A stretch of 38,585 nt of DNA from a virus, in IMG/VR virus record IMGVR_UViG_3300046542_000169, positions 1-38,585 of that record; one strand, written 5' to 3'. Positions 14,961 through 22,792 of this stretch are shown here, piece after piece. Numbering within the stretch: the stretch's first letter is position 1; each line of letters begins with the position of its first letter. The position numbers and the translations under genes are program-made. The notes below the pieces were generated by a model. That model was given only the letters and a program-made list of their open reading frames with translations, had not been told where the DNA came from and made no database searches.

Positions 14961-15365
14961 TCAACCCTCCTTGCTCATAGCTCTGTCAATCTCGGCGTCC
15001 CAGTCTTTGGGGAGCACGTTACTTTCCAGGCGCTCAAGTAGTCCGCCATCTTCCCATGTCGCCTTGAGGTGCTGGTAGCGCGCGGCATCCTTCCCAGCGC
15101 TCGCCGCCCCATCCCTGAACCCGTCAGCCGCTGCGTTGGCCATGTCGACGGCGGTGTAGAGCGGAGTAGGCCCGCCGCGCAGGTGCTCGATCATCTGCGC
15201 CTGCTGGGCTACCGTGGCTTTCAGGCCAATCATCTCCCAGTCCTGCTGGGTCAGGCTTTCCAGCTTCTCTTTGGCGGTGCTCGGGGCCTCAGACATGCAG
15301 CGTGCGCATTTACCGCAGCCCGAGCCGAGGGCCATGCTCCCTTTGCAAACTATTCCAGTCATCAT
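14961..15365 (-). CDS. Early protein with N-terminal Cys cluster, unknown
   Basis: A 134-residue protein. The N-terminus has four Cys ('GIVCKG', 'GSGCGKCARC') that could bind zinc; a helical stretch ('KATVAQQAQMIEHLRGG') follows, and the rest is charged. Start ATG follows GGAG. The stop is one base from the AlpA-like gene. The family was not recognised; it is one of a run of small left-operon genes. Confidence 0.6.
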   Translation of the reverse strand: MMTGIVCKGSMALGSGCGKCARCMSEAPSTAKEKLESLTQQDWEMIGLKATVAQQAQMIEHLRGGPTPLYTAVDMANAAADGFRDGAASAGKDAARYQHLKATWEDGGLLERLESNVLPKDWDAEIDRAMSKEG

Positions 15366-15574
15366 GCTTTTCTCCAGCTGGCAGCCGACACCCGCGCCCA
15401 GCGCTCTTGGGTGACGATGATGAAGTTGCGAATCCCGGTCATGACCTTGTGCATCTCGCCGTCAAACTCGACGAACTGGCCGGTCTTGCGGTGTTCTGGC
15501 TGGCGGTCGATGACGTCCAGCAGCTTGCCGACTCCACCGTCCTCGCGCCGTTCGTGAATGTCATATGCGGCCAT
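15362..15574 (-). CDS. Small early protein, unknown
   Basis: A 70-residue basic protein (MAAYDIHERRED...) with a probable beta-rich middle ('KTGQFVEFDGEMHKVMTG'). It overlaps both neighbours by a few bases, matching the tight packing of this operon. No known domain. Confidence 0.6.
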   Translation of the reverse strand: MAAYDIHERREDGGVGKLLDVIDRQPEHRKTGQFVEFDGEMHKVMTGIRNFIIVTQERWARVSAASWRKA

Positions 15575-15767
15575 GGCGCACCTCGTCGATCTTCATTTTG
15601 ATCCCGCGTGCGTAGTCCACCGGCCAAGTATCGAGCCGTTGTTCCAGGGTGCAGGAGACGGTTTCAATGGGCCCGCGCTCGTCGTATGCGCTGCGGGGCG
15701 TGCGACTGGCGTCGAACAGCATCTGCGCCGCGAACCGGGCGCCTTCTCGGATTTCAAGTTGAGACAT
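15561..15767 (-). CDS. Small early protein, unknown
   Basis: A 68-residue protein starting MSQLEIREGARF. The frame extends 45 bases farther up, but the ATG at 15767 has GGAG at proper spacing, so it is preferred. The sequence is charged and helical; no domain is recognised. It overlaps the following gene by 14 bases. Confidence 0.6.
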   Translation of the reverse strand: MSQLEIREGARFAAQMLFDASRTPRSAYDERGPIETVSCTLEQRLDTWPVDYARGIKMKIDEVRHGRI

Positions 15768-15840
15768 GGGGATGCTCCGGCAGCGCGGGGCGGCAAGCAG
15801 GGGAGTAGTCAATTCGGGGTTACAACTGGAGGGATGAAGC

Positions 15841-15894
15841 TCAGCGGCAGTACACGCAGTAGAACCAGGCGAGGGCGCAGACTGGAGTGATCAT
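15841..15894 (-). CDS. Possible 17-residue hydrophobic peptide
   Basis: ATG at 15894 overlaps the preceding gene's TGA, and AAGGAG lies eight bases upstream. The predicted peptide MITPVCALAWFYCVYCR is hydrophobic and Cys/aromatic-rich. Coupling and ribosome site are as good as for the larger genes here, but the frame is so short that chance cannot be excluded. Confidence 0.38.
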   Translation of the reverse strand: MITPVCALAWFYCVYCR

Positions 15895-16142
15895 TGATTC
15901 AGCTCCTTGACCTTGTCGAGGCAGGCGTTCCATTCGTGGTCGGCGTCAGTCAGGTATGGGTTTTCCGGAGTAGGCTCTCTGCGCCCATTCAGCACCAACG
16001 CCACCGGTTCTTGGCGCTCGACGACTGGGGCGGCGAGGATTGCCTGTAGTTCTGCCAAGGTCGCTATGCTTGGCGTACCAGCGTCTAGCTCCCAATATGT
16101 GCGCGCTAGCAGCTCCCGCGAAATCTCAATTTTCTCGCTCAT
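15891..16142 (-). CDS. Small early protein, unknown
   Basis: An 83-residue acidic protein. It has an N-terminal helix 'KIEISRELLARTYWELDAG' and a conserved-looking 'AAPVVERQEPVA' stretch that is frequent in pseudomonad phage early proteins. The ATG overlaps the upstream stop. Function unknown. Confidence 0.6.
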   Translation of the reverse strand: MSEKIEISRELLARTYWELDAGTPSIATLAELQAILAAPVVERQEPVALVLNGRREPTPENPYLTDADHEWNACLDKVKELNQ

Positions 16143-16321
16143 TGCTGCTCTCCGTCGCGCTGCATCATGAATGCCAGTTCAGCCATGCTTAGTGCCGGCT
16201 TGTTCCTGCGGTGGATAAACCGAAGTCGATTGTCCGACCATCGATGAGGGCCGCAAAATATCGATCCTTCGTGGCGTTCTTCCGCGCAGCCAGGGCATGC
16301 GCACGTTTTAACTTCACTCAT
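16139..16321 (-). CDS. Small Cys/His zinc-binding-like protein
   Basis: A 60-residue protein with 'CACPGC' then 'GSIFCGPHRW', a Cx2-4C...CxxH arrangement that could hold one zinc. The rest is basic. AGGAG precedes the ATG. The four-base overlap with the next gene suggests coupled translation. Function unknown. Confidence 0.6.
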   Translation of the reverse strand: MSEVKTCACPGCAEERHEGSIFCGPHRWSDNRLRFIHRRNKPALSMAELAFMMQRDGEQQ

Positions 16322-16353
16322 TCCAAAACTCCTTGCCGTTTATGAGGTGTGCC

Positions 16354-16449
16354 TCAGCTTTCCGAGAGCCCGTTATGGAACAGGCAGCACGCGGCAATGA
16401 CGGCTATGACCGACAGCAATGCCCAGGCGGCGATGAAATTCATCAGCAT
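16354..16449 (-). CDS. 31-residue single-span membrane peptide
   Basis: ATG at 16449 with GAGGG seven bases upstream; an in-frame ATG at 16443 overlaps the upstream stop. The peptide is nearly one membrane helix ('FIAAWALLSVIAVIAACCLF') with a short polar end. Small membrane peptides are common in phage early operons; function unknown. Confidence 0.5.
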   Translation of the reverse strand: MLMNFIAAWALLSVIAVIAACCLFHNGLSES

Positions 16450-16748
16450 GATTGAGCCCTCGTTGCCCTGATCCAGGTTTGGAAGGTCTGCCGGCAGAAG
16501 CCGATGTGCGCCTCGATGTCGTCCCACTTAGTACCCTTGGCGCGCATGTCCAGCGCCATGTTCAGGTATTCGTCGGTGAGCTCGCGCCTGCGACCCTTGT
16601 TGCCGAGAACGATCCCGGCGTTGTTCAGGTAGCGCACGACGGTGGGGTACGAGCATCCCGCCGCATCAGCGATGTGGTCTACCTGGTGCCCGGCCGCGTG
16701 CATCGTGAAAATCAGCCCGATCGAGTCAGGCGATAACTTGGCTGTCAT
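16443..16748 (-). CDS. Double helix-turn-helix DNA-binding protein
   Basis: A 101-residue protein with two helix-turn-helix-like units: 'AAGHQVDHIADAAGCSYPTV' followed by VRYLNNAGI, and 'RAKGTKWDDIEAHIGFCRQT' followed by FQTWIR. This resembles resolvase-type or terminase-small-type HTH modules. It probably binds DNA and regulates phage or host genes; the target is unknown. It overlaps the downstream membrane peptide. Confidence 0.65.
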   Translation of the reverse strand: MTAKLSPDSIGLIFTMHAAGHQVDHIADAAGCSYPTVVRYLNNAGIVLGNKGRRRELTDEYLNMALDMRAKGTKWDDIEAHIGFCRQTFQTWIRATRAQSC

Positions 16749-16888
16749 GGCTCATTCCTCTTTGCGTGTTCCCGTTGCCGGGCCTTTGAACATTCCGTGT
16801 GATTCCCGGAACTGCGCGGCCGCTTGCAGTAAGTGCAGAAAAATCCGAGCTCCAAATAACCAGCCTTGAGCTTTCCTTTGGATGACAT
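16745..16888 (-). CDS. 47-residue zinc-finger-like protein
   Basis: ATG at 16888 is preceded by GGGAGG. The product contains 'FFCTYCKRPRSSGNHTEC', a CxxC...HxxC zinc-ribbon-like motif, and has a strongly basic C-terminus. The stop overlaps the start of the next gene downstream. A longer open frame in the same phase continues upstream to 17368 but is antisense-like noise over the neighbouring gene. Confidence 0.6.
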   Translation of the reverse strand: MSSKGKLKAGYLELGFFCTYCKRPRSSGNHTECSKARQREHAKRNEP

Positions 16889-16928
16889 AGGGCCTCCCGG
16901 TGGCGGGTGAAGTGGGTGGGGTAAGGGT

Positions 16929-17654
16929 TTACAACGCCATTTCGACTTGAGTTTCACGAAGCCAAATCGGCGAACTGTTGTGCGATTCGATACGGTCTGC
17001 GATGACGTTGGCGCGTTGACCTGCCGTTGGAGGTGGGTACATGCCGAAGCGGCTGATGCTCCCCCCGTTGACCGATGCGTTCGTGGAGTCGGCAGAGGCA
17101 AGCGGCAATAGTTGGAAGATCGCAGGGTCAAGCATGCGCAGGCCGTGGAGTCGGCACATTGGTCTGCCATGGTCGTCGCAGATAGCATCCATCGCTGCGC
17201 CGATCCGCTTCCACCACGGGTTGGTGCCCGGGTTTGACCACTGACCGGAACTGCCGATGGCGACCGTCTGCCAGTCAGTAGCCAGGCGCTGGAGACGCTC
17301 AAGTGATTCGTGCAGATGCCAGACTGGCACGCCGCGCAACTCCTTGGGCCAGGCCGACAAAAGCGCATTATTGGCTGCTTCGTCGCCGTCGATCACGTCC
17401 GGAATGAGCGCCCAGTCAAAGCCGGGATGCCGATGCCATTGCTCAACCCATCTGGTGTACCCATCGACATCCAGCTTGTCGCCCTTGGTCCAGGCTGAAA
17501 ACGCTCCATTGTCGAAGACAAATGACTGGCAGACGTCGGCGACAATCCCGATGTCGTCCTGGCGCGGGAAGGGCACCAAGGCATGGCGGCCAGCCAGGAA
17601 TTTGGCGCTGTCCTCACGCTTACCTCCGACCGGAGTGCCGTGGTACGCAATCAT
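16929..17654 (-). CDS. DpdA/TGT-like base-exchange enzyme (candidate DNA 7-deazaguanine transglycosylase)
   Basis: A 241-residue protein with the landmarks of the tRNA-guanine transglycosylase superfamily as found in phage DpdA proteins. Asp48 in 'FVFDNGAFSAW' matches the DSGGF general-acid/base motif. 'WALIPDVIDGDEA' (81-93) matches the PDxxxGD segment. 'GSSGQW' (134-139) lies where the substrate-binding Gly loop is expected. 'RLHGLRML' (168-175) and Asp189 in 'SADSTNAS' match the HGxG...SxDSxxxS nucleophile region. DpdA swaps guanine in DNA for a 7-deazaguanine base, which blocks restriction. No preQ0/preQ1 biosynthesis genes are in the window, so a host-derived base would be needed. The start overlaps the upstream stop. 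The zinc site of tRNA enzymes is not evident. An RNA target remains possible. Confidence 0.65.
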   Translation of the reverse strand: MIAYHGTPVGGKREDSAKFLAGRHALVPFPRQDDIGIVADVCQSFVFDNGAFSAWTKGDKLDVDGYTRWVEQWHRHPGFDWALIPDVIDGDEAANNALLSAWPKELRGVPVWHLHESLERLQRLATDWQTVAIGSSGQWSNPGTNPWWKRIGAAMDAICDDHGRPMCRLHGLRMLDPAIFQLLPLASADSTNASVNGGSISRFGMYPPPTAGQRANVIADRIESHNSSPIWLRETQVEMAL

Positions 17655-17896
17655 CCGCTCAGTCTCACGGTTTCGATCTCGACGCCCTGGTGAGTGGCGA
17701 TGATCGTTTGATCGCCGCCCAACGTTTCAGCTAGACGGTCAGCAATCTGCTCGTGCCAGCCTTTCTTGATCAGCGCGGTAGCTGTCTTGATATGTTCGAC
17801 GTGGATCATCTTCAACGAGCGGATTTCCAGCCGGTAGATGATCGTTTCGCTATCGGCGGGGCAGACAGCGGCGAAGGTGTGCCGGTAAATGTTCAT
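17651..17896 (-). CDS. Small protein coupled to the DpdA-like gene, unknown
   Basis: An 81-residue protein (MNIYRHTFAAVCPADSE...) ending with 'HQGVEIETVRLSG'. It has beta-strand-like segments ('TIIYRLEIRSLKMIHVEHI') and a helix. Its TGA overlaps the ATG of the DpdA-like gene, so the two are co-translated and may work together. No confident family. Confidence 0.55.
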   Translation of the reverse strand: MNIYRHTFAAVCPADSETIIYRLEIRSLKMIHVEHIKTATALIKKGWHEQIADRLAETLGGDQTIIATHQGVEIETVRLSG

Positions 17897-17937
17897 AGAG
17901 GATCCTCGCCGGCTGGCGTGATTCGTTGAGGTGAGGG

Positions 17938-18597
17938 TCAGTGCTGAGGCTTTGGAAAGAAGGCCGGATGAGGCCCTTTTCGAAGCTTCGGATAGTCGAT
18001 GGCGAACTTGGTCAGTAGACGATTGAAGCGCTCGAAGCGGATGCCCATCTGGAGCATGGCCTGAGTGCGAGATAGGCCGATCTCCATAAATGCCTTGATG
18101 CGTTCGCAGTCTTTCGCGTCCTGTGCCTCGTCGATTGTTTTGCTGCGGAGGTTTTGAAGGCCGATGTGCGCCGATGGCTGGAAGTTGAAGCCACCTTCTT
18201 TGGCAAGCGTGTATAGAAGCTTTCGAGACAAGCCTGAAGCCTCGGATGCCTGCGCGTAGTTCATGGTTTCTGCGAGCTTCCGGGCGCGATTAATCTGCTG
18301 CTCGCGCTCAGCCGCTCGAGCGATGGCGCGCTCATCCCGTTCCTTTTGCCGTTTGGTCTTCTGCCTGGCTGCGGCAGCGGTGATCGGCTTTGGTTCTGGA
18401 CTGACCGTTGCCTTGATCGGCGTCTTCTTGCGCCGCGGCGGCTCATGCCTTGCCGGTGGAGGCACAAAGCTCGGGCCCCGCAATACCTCAATAGTCCCTC
18501 CTTTACTCAAGAAGGCCTCCTGAAGCAGGGCCAGTTCATGGCGTTGCGGGTCGAGCTCCTTGACCATGTTCAGGTCGTTGCTGATGTATGCGCTCAT
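17938..18597 (-). CDS. Helix-turn-helix protein with basic linker, unknown
   Basis: A 219-residue protein. Residues about 40-110 are very basic and charged ('RRKKTPIKATV', 'RQKTKRQKERDERAIARAA'). Two HTH-like parts follow: 'MNYAQASEASGLSRKLLYTL' and 'FMEIGLSRTQAMLQMGIRFE'. It probably binds DNA. The ATG overlaps the stop of the exonuclease gene, so it belongs to the recombination block and could assist replication or recombination. Confidence 0.55.
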   Translation of the reverse strand: MSAYISNDLNMVKELDPQRHELALLQEAFLSKGGTIEVLRGPSFVPPPARHEPPRRKKTPIKATVSPEPKPITAAAARQKTKRQKERDERAIARAAEREQQINRARKLAETMNYAQASEASGLSRKLLYTLAKEGGFNFQPSAHIGLQNLRSKTIDEAQDAKDCERIKAFMEIGLSRTQAMLQMGIRFERFNRLLTKFAIDYPKLRKGPHPAFFPKPQH

Positions 18598-19361
18598 GCT
18601 GCTTTACTCCGCAGTTTCACCTCATACCCGTCGACCAGTAGCTTGAATTGCCACAGGTCTTCCTCAAGCTTCTCGATGTAATCGTCATCGCGTTTGAACT
18701 CCTGCAGCCAGAGCTGACGGCCTACAGGCTTGAGCAGGGGGCAGTACATCCCGATGTGCCACCACTTCCGACCAGTTATCCACATGCAGCCCTGCACCTG
18801 GTCAATGATCCCGCTGGCATCGTTGTCGATGTGGAAGGTGCGTAGCTTTTCCGGAGCAAGGAAACATTTGTACTCCGAGCCACCGTCTTCGCCGATAAAC
18901 CCGTCAGCGCTGGCCCCGAAGGCCCCGTCATCGGTCTTGATCAGCCCGACCTGCGTAACGATCAGGCCGGTTTGGATTTCGTGCTCCATGCGTGCCTCAG
19001 GCTCCAGCTCATGACCGCGGCGCATCTGCCAAGTCTCGAAGCCGTTATCGAGGGGCTTTCCACCGATGCGCTCAACCGCCAACTGGAAGGCATAGTCGAG
19101 GGCGGCCGACGAGGGTTCGCCAACGGTTTCACCATCCAGGGCGCGCTGCACCACTTCGGCCTTAGGCCCAGCCTTGTAGCCGGCCAGCTCGCGGGCTTTT
19201 GCCTCGCTGTGGCCAGCCAGCATTGCATCGACGTAGGTACGTTGCTGCGTAGTGAGTCCATTCACCTTCGAACGGGCGGTGGTGAACATGCTGGCCGTGA
19301 TACAACCAGCGCGCTCTTGGAGCCAGATGTCTGACCCCTGCGTGCAATTGATAAGGATCAT
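18594..19361 (-). CDS. YqaJ/lambda-exonuclease-type recombination nuclease
   Basis: The start is taken at 19361 (MILINCTQGSDIW), where the ATG overlaps the Erf stop; the frame is open another 105 bases but without coding signal. The 255-residue product has the PD-(D/E)XK pattern of viral exonucleases: 'WLQERAGCITASMF', 'MRRGHELEPEAR', Asp in 'GASADGFI' and Glu-x-Lys in 'GSEYKC'. It would resect double-strand ends so that Erf can anneal the strands, as in Red-like systems. Confidence 0.82.
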   Translation of the reverse strand: MILINCTQGSDIWLQERAGCITASMFTTARSKVNGLTTQQRTYVDAMLAGHSEAKARELAGYKAGPKAEVVQRALDGETVGEPSSAALDYAFQLAVERIGGKPLDNGFETWQMRRGHELEPEARMEHEIQTGLIVTQVGLIKTDDGAFGASADGFIGEDGGSEYKCFLAPEKLRTFHIDNDASGIIDQVQGCMWITGRKWWHIGMYCPLLKPVGRQLWLQEFKRDDDYIEKLEEDLWQFKLLVDGYEVKLRSKAA

Positions 19362-20116
19362 TCGGGAGTCTCCAAAACTGCCTTGCGGGCAGTAACGGCT
19401 GTTTTGACGGTGCTGTAGCCATGAGTGTCGCCAGACGCCTGCAAGACTTTCAGGCTCGCTTGCCAAACGTCCTTCAGTTCATCGGGAGTTTTGGTCTGTT
19501 CGACTCGCTCCAGAATGTCTGCGACAACCTGAGCCCTCATATCGTCAGTGTCAGATCCATCCGCCGACTGGCCATCATCGTCACGCGCTTCGCCGGTCGT
19601 GATGTTGAGCAGTGCACACATCACATAACGCTTGCCGTAGGTAACAGAAGAGCCAACGGCCTGCACGTCGTTCCGGCCCTTGCCGGTATCGATCGGCAAA
19701 AACATCGTGGTGTCTTCCCGGTGCCCAGCGCTATGCATGAGGATGCCCTTGACGTTGACCCCGGTAGCTTCACGGTCAACCTTGAACGTAATGGCGAAGC
19801 CATGCCGCTGCATGATTGGCTTCAGCGTCACGTTGATGTCGTCCAGGGTGGCGTAGGTGTTTCCTGTGTGCAGGTTGACTGCACCCTCACCGACAGTTGG
19901 GATTTCGCATTGCATTTGCGCCATAGCCGCGTTGAAGGCTTGCTCGGCGTCTTTCGCCTGCATGCGCTCATGCATTTGCAGAAGGCGCTCCATCTTGTCG
20001 ATGTCGCACGAAGGGTCGGCAGCGGCCCTGCTGATGACCGCCATGATGCTGGTGTCGTTGGAAATTGACGTCACAACTTGGCGGCGTTGCTCCGGCATGA
20101 TGATGTCTTGTGCCAT
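19358..20116 (-). CDS. erf: Erf-family single-strand annealing protein
   Basis: A 252-residue protein with the two main Erf blocks: 'YATLDDINVTLKPIMQRH' (residues about 88-105) and 'QAVGSSVTYGKRYVMCALL' followed by NITTGE (about 150-175). The acidic 'DDDGQSADGSDTDD' stretch links to a helical C-terminus. Erf promotes strand annealing and genome circularisation in P22-like phages. The overlap with the exonuclease gene downstream makes a two-gene recombination unit. Confidence 0.88.
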   Translation of the reverse strand: MAQDIIMPEQRRQVVTSISNDTSIMAVISRAAADPSCDIDKMERLLQMHERMQAKDAEQAFNAAMAQMQCEIPTVGEGAVNLHTGNTYATLDDINVTLKPIMQRHGFAITFKVDREATGVNVKGILMHSAGHREDTTMFLPIDTGKGRNDVQAVGSSVTYGKRYVMCALLNITTGEARDDDGQSADGSDTDDMRAQVVADILERVEQTKTPDELKDVWQASLKVLQASGDTHGYSTVKTAVTARKAVLETPE

Positions 20117-20126
20117 TTCGAAGGCC

Positions 20127-21284
20127 TCAGTATGTGATTGCGATGGCTGGGATCTTGCGCTGGGCGATGAGGGTGATGGCCTGCTTGGCGCATTCCTCTG
20201 TCATGCCTCCGCCAATGAAGGCTTCCAGCGCTGCGCGGTTGATCTTCTTCTTGTGCTCAAGATCGGCTTCGCGGGCCTGAGCCTGCTCCAGTTCAAACGC
20301 AACAGCTGCGGCTTGACGGGCCAGTTCGTTCTGGCGCGCTTGCTCAACGGCTTGCTCCTGGCGCCGCACCGCGGCAATTCGGTCTTGCTCCGCACGCTGC
20401 TCGGCGGCCAACTGATCGGCCTTCGCCTGTGCAGCTTGTCGTTCGGCTTGTTCGGCCTGGAGCTGCAATTGCAGGCGTTGTCGTTCGGCGGCGGCTTCGG
20501 CGTCACGCGCCGCCTGTTCAGTGGCACGCTGTGCGGCTGCGGCTTGGTCGATCAGGTCCTGCTCGCGTTTGGCGGCGGCATCACGTTCGGCCTGAGCCCG
20601 CTGCTCAGCTTCGATGCGGGCCTGCTCGGCGGCTGCACGGGCAATCTCTGCCTCGCGATCTTTCTGCTCGCGCTCGGCTTGCTCTGCATTGAACTTGGCA
20701 ATAGCCGCCAGCTCTGCTTCGTGCTTCTGGCGAACGCTCAGTGCGGCGCGCAGCTTGGCCAGTGCTGACTCCTTTGCCCGTGCTGCTTCGGTTTCAAACT
20801 CTTCCCAGTGATCGCCCATCTGCACGGCCTCGACCGATGCGATGGATTCCAGAAGAACGGCCGCGCTGATGTCGGTCAGATCGGTGCAGAAGTCGTGGAT
20901 GGCTTGAACTGCATCAACATGCTTGTCCTTGCGCGCCGTCTCGGCGGCTTCCCACTCAGTCAGCGGCTTGCGCGTCTCATCACGCAATGCATCCATGGCG
21001 TCGACGAACGCTTTCAGCTCGGCCTCAACGACCTTCGGCTGTTCTTTCAGACGTTTCAGGTACTCCCGGCCAGGCTTCTCGACGGCCACCTTGGACTTGC
21101 TGACCTTGGCGGCCAGTGAGGCGATGCGGTCGCGGCCCTTGGCGGTAGACAGGTCTGGCACCTGGGAGCTGACTTCCTCCTGTACTGCTTGCAGGAAAGG
21201 CTTCAGGCCATCCTTCACGTAGATGGCTGGGGCATTGGCTTCGCTGATGTCGTCGATGGTGACGGCAAGTTGATTCGCAGACAT
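20127..21284 (-). CDS. Long coiled-coil protein of the recombination block
   Basis: A 385-residue protein starting MSANQLAVTIDD (GGAAGGAA precedes the ATG at 21284). A helical N-terminal domain ('PQVVEAELKAF'-like region about 80-130) is followed by about 170 residues of Ala/Glu/Gln/Arg coiled coil ('EQAEREQKDREAEIARAAAE') and a small C-terminal part ('GMTEECAKQAITLIAQRK'). Such proteins occur beside Erf and exonuclease genes in many phages; they probably support recombination, but the activity is not known. The repetitive helix explains long antisense frames here. Confidence 0.65.
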   Translation of the reverse strand: MSANQLAVTIDDISEANAPAIYVKDGLKPFLQAVQEEVSSQVPDLSTAKGRDRIASLAAKVSKSKVAVEKPGREYLKRLKEQPKVVEAELKAFVDAMDALRDETRKPLTEWEAAETARKDKHVDAVQAIHDFCTDLTDISAAVLLESIASVEAVQMGDHWEEFETEAARAKESALAKLRAALSVRQKHEAELAAIAKFNAEQAEREQKDREAEIARAAAEQARIEAEQRAQAERDAAAKREQDLIDQAAAAQRATEQAARDAEAAAERQRLQLQLQAEQAERQAAQAKADQLAAEQRAEQDRIAAVRRQEQAVEQARQNELARQAAAVAFELEQAQAREADLEHKKKINRAALEAFIGGGMTEECAKQAITLIAQRKIPAIAITY

Positions 21285-21342
21285 GGGGATTCCTTCCGCC
21301 ATGCAGGCGGCGTATGAGTTCAGTTGTTGGATGGGGATGGGC

Positions 21343-21870
21343 TTAGCGTTCGCCGCTGGCGATGAAGTGAGCGAGTTCGTTTCCGATAAGCCGGCCGAAG
21401 TGCTCGGCCATATGCTCGCGATCACCCTTCATTTCATGCCAAGCGCGGCGCGAAAGTGCATATGCTTTGCGGCCATCGGGAGTCTCAAGATAGATGTGGA
21501 TCATCTCGCGCATGGTTTCGAGTTGAACTGAAGCGCTGATTGACTGGAGCTCTTCGACTGCAAACACAAGCATCTCGGCCACGTCTTCATTTGGCATGAA
21601 TGGCAAAACACTGCGCTGTTTTGGAATGCGCATCGAATCGCGCAAATTCTGAACCCGCTGCGATATTGGTGGCAGTCCGTAGAATCGGTCGCCAAGAATC
21701 CGCGCTACGCGATCCATGGAATGTTCCAGGCTTCGCAATTGGCGTCCCTGCCGATCTGACAGCGCCTTGTTTAATGTGTAAGCCTCTTCAAAACGAGAGG
21801 CTTCACCTTGCGCTTGCTGCATTTTGGCCGTCAGAGCGCGCTTCTGATTGCGTCCGAAACGCTTGCTCAT
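21343..21870 (-). CDS. Early protein, unknown
   Basis: A 175-residue mostly helical, basic protein (MSKRFGRNQKRALTAKM...). It includes 'HMAEHFGRLIGNELAHFIAS' near the end. The ATG overlaps the stop of the small membrane peptide upstream. No known domain. Confidence 0.6.
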   Translation of the reverse strand: MSKRFGRNQKRALTAKMQQAQGEASRFEEAYTLNKALSDRQGRQLRSLEHSMDRVARILGDRFYGLPPISQRVQNLRDSMRIPKQRSVLPFMPNEDVAEMLVFAVEELQSISASVQLETMREMIHIYLETPDGRKAYALSRRAWHEMKGDREHMAEHFGRLIGNELAHFIASGER

Positions 21871-21980
21871 CGCGTCACCATCACAGGAATTGACCGAGGC
21901 TCGCCGTTCTCTTTGAACAGGCTGTATTGGAAGAGAAGGACGGTCATGCCGAAAGCGAGAATCCAGAAGATAGGCTTCAT
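21867..21980 (-). CDS. 37-residue membrane peptide
   Basis: ATG at 21980 is preceded by GGGGA within the end of the upstream gene. The peptide MKPIFWILAFGMTVLLFQYS... is one membrane helix followed by a charged tail. Its stop overlaps the next start (ATGA), so it is probably translated. Function unknown. Confidence 0.55.
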   Translation of the reverse strand: MKPIFWILAFGMTVLLFQYSLFKENGEPRSIPVMVTR

Positions 21981-21981
21981 C

Positions 21982-22116
21982 TCATTTCCCCTTGTACTGA
22001 ACCGGAACGAAGGTGTAGTGCTCGCGGCCGTGGTGGTGGACGCGCCAGTACTCCATATCGAGTCGGTTCATCAGTTCCTGGAAGGTGTAGACGCGGGTTC
22101 CGAGCTTTGGCTTCAT
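21982..22116 (-). CDS. 44-residue early protein
   Basis: ATG at 22116 overlaps the stop of the 182-residue gene upstream. The product (MKPKLGTRVYTFQELMNRL...) is basic with three His in a row and ends FVPVQYKGK. No domain recognised; support is from coupling and packing. Confidence 0.55.
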   Translation of the reverse strand: MKPKLGTRVYTFQELMNRLDMEYWRVHHHGREHYTFVPVQYKGK

Positions 22117-22661
22117 GGCGTCACCTGCTTGCGGTAGCCGGCGTCGTAGAGATCAATGCATGCGTCTTCCTGAATCTTCAGTTGAGTCAGGTGAGTAGCG
22201 CCCGGGTATTTATTCGGATGATCGTTTATGCAGCCGATCATCTTGTTTAGCTCGGCGATCCGCTCTTCCGCCGCGATCTGCTCTGGCGTGCGGATTGGGC
22301 GGAAGAACGCCATGCGCAGGCAAGTCTCAGATAATTCATGGCCGTCGCGCCGAAACCATGTTTCTTCCCCGCTATGGCCAAGGATTTCAACTTGAATCCA
22401 TCCGTCATTATTTGGATGCCATTCACATACGGTTCCAACTGGCGGAAGGCCTTCCCCATTCCAAGGCGCAGGCTCAACTCGCCTAGGGATAAGCCTCAAA
22501 GCGCGCCAAGCTGGGAAATTAGGGATGTGCTCGCAAGATTTCTCCGCGTAGCAGCTATAAAACTCTTGGCCAGCTTTATAGATCCAGCCTTCTTCAATCC
22601 GCGCATTGCCCGGGCACCAATGAGTGGCGTGTGCCGGCGCCTTGCTCCAATCAATACTCAT
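22113..22661 (-). CDS. Conserved-type early phage protein, unknown
   Basis: A 182-residue protein. The middle motif 'PWNGEGLPPVGTVCEW' recurs in many Pseudomonas and Burkholderia phage proteins, and 'RTPEQIAAEERIAELNKMI' near the C-terminus is also common. Both ends overlap neighbouring genes. The function is not known. Confidence 0.6.
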   Translation of the reverse strand: MSIDWSKAPAHATHWCPGNARIEEGWIYKAGQEFYSCYAEKSCEHIPNFPAWRALRLIPRRVEPAPWNGEGLPPVGTVCEWHPNNDGWIQVEILGHSGEETWFRRDGHELSETCLRMAFFRPIRTPEQIAAEERIAELNKMIGCINDHPNKYPGATHLTQLKIQEDACIDLYDAGYRKQVTP

Positions 22662-22792
22662 TTGATCCTCACAACCAGCATGCCGCGCCGGGTCTGAACC
22701 TTGATGCGCTGAGGCAGATCAGCGACCAGAAAAAAGCCCTGGTTCGTCAGGGCTTTGGTTAACGCTTCGTGGGTTCTCGCGATGATTGTCAT
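22658..22792 (-). CDS. 44-residue early protein
   Basis: ATG at 22792 overlaps the stop of the upstream gene; the stop overlaps the next start. The product MTIIARTHEALTKALTNQ... ends with basic beta-like 'QTRRGMLVVRIK'. It has no recognised domain. Confidence 0.5.
   Translation of the reverse strand: MTIIARTHEALTKALTNQGFFLVADLPQRIKVQTRRGMLVVRIK

Noticed and set aside
17651-17896. QueD-like (preQ0 synthesis) partner of the DpdA-like gene
   Set aside because: The protein is shorter than QueD and lacks the Cys and HxH zinc and catalytic motifs. Only the gene coupling suggests a functional link.
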